NCBI RefSeq assembly: GCF_029504695.1
Contig: NZ_JAQFIN010000014.1
Coordinates: 1 to 64,000 of the forward strand
DNA: 64,000 bases
From: Parabacteroides sp. PF5-6
GTDB taxonomy: Bacteria > Bacteroidota > Bacteroidia > Bacteroidales > Tannerellaceae
Direction: 5' to 3'
Position 1 is the first letter of the stretch, and every line of letters begins with the position of its first letter. This document shows, one piece after another, positions 61,002-64,000 of this stretch. Below the pieces are notes generated by a model, which saw only the letters and a list, made by a program, of their open reading frames with translations, ran no database searches and was not told the origin of the DNA. The translations under genes and the position numbers were made by a program.

Positions 61002-61787
61002 TTATCTCTCCCGGAGGTATAAATACCAGTAGGCGCATCCGACAAAGACGGCTCCTCCGATCAGGTTGCCGAGAGTCGCGGGGATCAGGTTTTGCAGGAT
61101 GAAAGCGCTCCACAGGATATCGGCACCCGAATAGATCGCGGCGGGAATAAAGAACATATTGGCAATGGAGTGCTCGTAACCTAAGGTGACAAAGAGCATC
61201 ACCGGGATCCAGATGCCGATGCACTTGCCCGAAATATCTTTCGCCGCGTAGCCCATCCACATACCCAGGCATACCAGCCAGTTGGCACCAATGCCTTTGA
61301 TCAGTACGGTGGTGAAGTCCTGGTTGACCTTGCCCGCGGCGAATTGATGGAGGTAACTCTGCCAGGGCTCCTGATCGAATAGCCCGACGCCTGTCGAGAG
61401 TAGGTAGGCGATAAGCTGTGTGCCGATGAAATTAAATAGATAAGAATAAATCAGTAGCTTGATGTAGCTGATTGCTTTCAGCCGTTTTTGCAATAAAGGC
61501 AGGGTGAAAGCCGTACAGTCGCTGGTGAATAGATCCGCCCCGGTGATCGACACCATAATCAGTCCGATCGGGAAAAGCGCGCCGGAAATAAACTTAATCA
61601 GCCCCGGATTGGCGGCGCCTACGCCCGGCATTCCTCCGGCAACCGTAACGGACAACAGTCCGCCAAAGGCAATAAACGCTCCGCCCAGGATCGCAATAAG
61701 GGCAAAATGCAAAAAAGGCATACGGCTCTTGTTTATGCCGGCCGCGGCAAATTCAACGGCTATTTCTTTCGGACTATTATAGTTCAT
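61002..61787 (-). CDS. formate/nitrite transporter family channel (FocA/NirC-like)
   Basis: A 261-residue membrane protein with six hydrophobic segments. FNT motifs: GINKSRMPFLHFALIAILGG, SITGADLFTSDCTAF, GANWLVCLGMWMGYAAKDI and the fifth-helix GYEHSIANMFFIP plus NLIPATLGNLIGGAVFV; the central His (GYEHSIAN) is present. It passes small monovalent anions such as formate, nitrite or hydrosulfide. Which of these cannot be told from sequence. Confidence 0.9.
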   Translation of the reverse strand: MNYNSPKEIAVEFAAAGINKSRMPFLHFALIAILGGAFIAFGGLLSVTVAGGMPGVGAANPGLIKFISGALFPIGLIMVSITGADLFTSDCTAFTLPLLQKRLKAISYIKLLIYSYLFNFIGTQLIAYLLSTGVGLFDQEPWQSYLHQFAAGKVNQDFTTVLIKGIGANWLVCLGMWMGYAAKDISGKCIGIWIPVMLFVTLGYEHSIANMFFIPAAIYSGADILWSAFILQNLIPATLGNLIGGAVFVGCAYWYLYLRER

Positions 61788-61888
61788 AATTGTTTCGTCT
61801 TGTTTCCAGGGGCTAATATAGCCATAAATTGAACGATTTTACCCCTGTTTTTCCGGAATTATAAAGGCCACTAAATGAGTCTACTTGA

Positions 61889-61954
61889 GGGACTATTCAT
61901 TTGTTGATAATTATCAACAAATGTGTTGACGGTTATCAACAAACAAATACTCCC
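61889..61954. promoter_or_regulatory. two 20-bp palindromes 22 bp apart (second copy)
   Basis: TTGTTGATAATTATCAACAA (61901-61920) is a perfect palindrome; GTGTTGACGGTTATCAACAA starts 22 bp later (61923). Framed by GGGACTATT (61889) and a degenerate AATACTCCC. The whole is an inverted copy of 19441-19506. It lies about 100 bp before the anion-channel gene start. Confidence 0.55.
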
Positions 61955-62040
61955 GTCGGTTGACAGAAATACTCGGGCCAATCCGGATTCGAATCCGCAG
62001 ATGGCTTTTTATGCGTTTTCGGGAAAAAAAGCCGGAATAA

Positions 62041-62094
62041 TTTGTTTATCGCGAAAGAATAATTACATTTGCAGTGTACTAATATGCTAATACA
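62041..62094 (+). promoter_or_regulatory. promoter and possible GntR operator of the ABC operon
   Basis: TTTG (62041-62044) and TACATTTG (62064-62071) are 19 nt apart. Just downstream, TGTACTAATATGCTAATACA (62075-62094) is a partial palindrome with TGTA/TACA ends, in the position for repression by the GntR protein encoded last in the operon (YtrA-type sites have similar ends). Confidence 0.65.
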
Positions 62095-62099
62095 GATAA

Positions 62100-62936
62100 A
62101 TGATCGATATGATACAACTTAAAGATGTCAATTTTGCTTATAAAAGCAATAAACCGGTCCTTCGGAATATTACGTTGGAAATGGGACCCGGACGTATTTA
62201 TGGTTTATTGGGGAAGAACGGCGAAGGGAAGACCACGCTGTTGAATATCCTTTGCGGGCAGTTGTTTCCCCAGAGCGGGCAGTGTCGGGTCTTGGATGCA
62301 GAGCCGAAGAAACGGGCGGTCGATTTCCTGCAGCAGTTGTTTATCTTGCCGGAGGAAGTGAAGCTGCCGGATGTGACGGCCAACGCCTATATGGAAATGT
62401 ACCGGCCGTTCTATCCGGGTTTCCGTCAGGACCTGGCGGATCTTTGTTTCAAAGAATTTGAGATCGAGGGGGATAAACGGATCGCGAAGATGTCGTTGGG
62501 GCAGAAGAAAAAAGTGGCGCTGGCTTTGGCGTTATCCGTTCAGGCGCCTCTGTTGTTATTAGACGAGCCGACCAACGGCTTGGATATCCCTTCCAAAGTG
62601 GTGTTTCGGCGCCTGGTTTCTTCTTGCCTGAATGAAAATCAGACGGTGATTATTTCCACGCATCAGGTACGCGACCTGGAGAGTCTGATCGATTCGGTAT
62701 TGATTTTGGAAAACTGCCGGATCCTGTTGAACGCCGATCTGGGTAAGGTGGCCGAGAAACTTTTTTTCCGTTTGGTGTCTGCCGAAGAGAAAGTATTGTA
62801 TGCCGAAACGTCTCCTGTCGGCCTAATGGGGGTAGGTGAGAATGTCGGAGGTGAGGAAACGCCGGTATCCCTGGAGCTTTTGTTTCAGGCGGTGACCCGC
62901 AATCCGAAAGAGATCAAGCAACTGTTTAACGTATAA
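62100..62936 (+). CDS. ABC transporter ATP-binding protein
   Basis: A 278-residue ABC ATPase. Walker A GLLGKNGEGKTTLL, Q-loop region near LFILPEEVKLPD, signature MSLGQKKKVALAL, Walker B LLLLDEPTNGLD and switch STHQVRD are complete. ATG at 62100 or 62109 (MIQLKDVNFAY) is possible; the latter fits the family start better. It pairs with the membrane protein 12 bp downstream and a YtrA-like regulator, an arrangement used for export of antimicrobials or membrane-active compounds. Substrate unknown. Confidence 0.9.
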   Translation: MIDMIQLKDVNFAYKSNKPVLRNITLEMGPGRIYGLLGKNGEGKTTLLNILCGQLFPQSGQCRVLDAEPKKRAVDFLQQLFILPEEVKLPDVTANAYMEMYRPFYPGFRQDLADLCFKEFEIEGDKRIAKMSLGQKKKVALALALSVQAPLLLLDEPTNGLDIPSKVVFRRLVSSCLNENQTVIISTHQVRDLESLIDSVLILENCRILLNADLGKVAEKLFFRLVSAEEKVLYAETSPVGLMGVGENVGGEETPVSLELLFQAVTRNPKEIKQLFNV

Positions 62937-62948
62937 AAGAAGAAAGTT

Positions 62949-63623
62949 ATGAATACCCTATTTAGTTTGAAACGCATCGGCTTTATTCTGCGGGCGGATT
63001 GGATTGAGAACCGGAAGAACTGGGCGATCACGATAGGCTTACTTTTGGTGGCCTATGTATTCCTGTTGTGGGACAGGAGTTTTGTGCAAAACAATTTGAT
63101 GGGTTGGACGATTTTTATCGCAGCTATTTTGTTTTTCAAGTTTGTCGAGCGAAAGGTGCATGGCTCTAAAGGTTTGTTCCTGACTTTGCCGGCGAGCAAT
63201 CTGGAGAAGTTTGTGGCGATATGGGTGGTTGCTCTTTTTTATCTGGCTTCCTGTTTCCTGGTCTTCTGGGGGGTGATAGGTGTGAATAATCTGATCTCCG
63301 GTCATCCGGCGGTTGAATTGTTCCGCACGGTTCCGGCAACGGGTGTTGTGGCAGTGACCGTATTTTTCACCTGTTGGCTGTTTGCCTCTTATATGACGTT
63401 CCGCAAGAACGCTGGTGCGATCGGAGTAGCCTTGTTGGTTGCTCTGGTTGCCGGTTTTGTGCGTCTTATGGTTGAATTGAGCACGGTGAAAATGCTTCGA
63501 AGTTATGATTGGGGCGAAGCGATGGGCAGCCTTTTTCATCATTATTATATCGGGGTGTATCTCTTGTCGGCCGCGCTATTGTATTATTCGTATTGGCGAT
63601 TAACTAAAAAACAGATCCGATGA
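62949..63623 (+). CDS. ABC transporter membrane subunit
   Basis: A 224-residue protein with six hydrophobic segments and no recognisable soluble domain, beginning MNTLFSLKRIGFILRADWIENRKNW. It is placed as ABC permease by its position between the ATPase and the GntR gene, with which it overlaps by 4 bp. Confidence 0.75.
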   Translation: MNTLFSLKRIGFILRADWIENRKNWAITIGLLLVAYVFLLWDRSFVQNNLMGWTIFIAAILFFKFVERKVHGSKGLFLTLPASNLEKFVAIWVVALFYLASCFLVFWGVIGVNNLISGHPAVELFRTVPATGVVAVTVFFTCWLFASYMTFRKNAGAIGVALLVALVAGFVRLMVELSTVKMLRSYDWGEAMGSLFHHYYIGVYLLSAALLYYSYWRLTKKQIR

Positions 63624-63982
63624 ATTATCCTGTCAATCAATCGATATTCCTGCAGATAGCCGATCGAATATGCGATCGTATCCTGAGCGGGGAATACAAA
63701 GCGAATGAGCGTATCCCGTCGGTGCGTGAGCTGGCGGTGGAGATGGAGGTGAACCCCAATACGGTCATGCGTTCTTTCGAGCGCCTGCAATCGCATCAGA
63801 TTATCTATAATAAGCGGGGGATCGGTTATTTTGTGACCGATGAAGCCGAATCAGAAATCCGGCAGATGCGTTACAATCAGTTTGTGGAAGAAATACTACC
63901 CACTGTTTTTAAAGAAATGGATCTCTTGGGCATGGGGATAGATGAACTGGCTGAGATTTATAATCGCGATAAAACGCAGTAA
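63620..63982 (+). CDS. GntR-family regulator, YtrA-like
   Basis: A 120-residue protein: GntR winged helix at about 10-75 (IFLQIADRICDRILSGEYKA, ERIPSVRELAVEMEVNPNTV, GIGYFVTD) and a short C-terminal helical dimerisation part, as in the YtrA subfamily. Likely autorepressor of the ABC operon, acting at 62075-62094. Overlaps the permease gene by 4 bp. The last 18 bp of the window hold nothing recognisable. Confidence 0.9.
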   Translation: MNYPVNQSIFLQIADRICDRILSGEYKANERIPSVRELAVEMEVNPNTVMRSFERLQSHQIIYNKRGIGYFVTDEAESEIRQMRYNQFVEEILPTVFKEMDLLGMGIDELAEIYNRDKTQ

Positions 63983-64000
63983 ACGGATTAGACGCCAAGT

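Larger units (their letters stand above)
61788..62099. other. intergenic region with palindrome pair and ABC operon promoter
   Basis: Contains a copy (inverted) of the two-palindrome element seen upstream of araD (61889-61954), and the promoter of the ABC operon (62041-62071) with a possible GntR operator (62075-62094). No ORF is seen. Confidence 0.65.

Overview
The window looks like a chromosomal segment of a Bacteroidales gut bacterium, most likely a Parabacteroides. This rests on SusC/SusD, ECF-sigma/FecR and NigD-type genes, promoters of the Bacteroidetes form TAnnTTTG with TTTG about 20 nt upstream, a Nudix-fold AraR next to araDAB, and secreted proteins ending in Por/T9SS-like C-terminal sorting sequences. 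Genus and species are inferred from gene content; nothing was searched.

Layout. (1) 1-10760: tRNA-Cys, then a minus-strand block of membrane-anchored AraC-type regulators (10691-7691), a GLUG-repeat secreted protein, another small membrane AraC protein and an LRR secreted protein. (2) 10885-20427: L-arabinose catabolism (araD, araA, araB, transketolase, rpiB, a sodium/sugar symporter) with araR. (3) 20704-26634: galK, a sugar MFS permease, galM, and a divergent GH51 arabinofuranosidase. (4) 26787-33610: a TPR-AraC membrane regulator, a small GIY-YIG-like protein, recR, a glycosyltransferase, a GNAT acetyltransferase, a YqgE-like protein and an aminotransferase. (5) 33747-35341: tRNA-Asp carrying a 1.5-kb insertion bounded by an 18-bp repeat of the tRNA end and holding an AbiEii-type toxin-antitoxin pair. 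(6) 36232-48832: ECF sigma, anti-sigma, SusC, SusD, DcuC-type carrier, isoaspartyl dipeptidase and a three-domain hydrolase, apparently a peptide-acquisition locus. (7) 48829-54445: panB, a NigD-like lipoprotein, rhaM, a LytTR two-component system, an HTH protein and ogt. (8) 54595-59770: a second, inverted copy of the block in (1). (9) 60354-63982: flavodoxin, a formate/nitrite-type channel, and an ABC transporter with a YtrA-like GntR regulator.

The most unusual content is the pair of paralogous loci at 10760-2440 (minus) and 54525-60340 (plus). Each reads: 7-TM protein without a DNA-binding domain; 7-TM AraC protein(s); GLUG secreted protein with a shared C-terminal module; small 3-TM AraC protein. 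The two first genes share a 32-nt identical promoter block. The two GLUG genes share a promoter-proximal array of about 21-bp repeats. Several other sequence-unrelated arrays, all with 21- or 22-bp period (two helical turns), sit in the intergenic regions here, before the TPR-AraC gene and before the ECF sigma gene. I propose a family of membrane-bound AraC-type surface-sensing systems with iterated operators. The sequence shows the architecture; the regulatory role is inference.

The intergenic DNA is also rich in long inverted repeats and short tandem repeats. Some sit inside coding regions as linkers, and one pair of palindromes recurs in two unrelated promoter regions.
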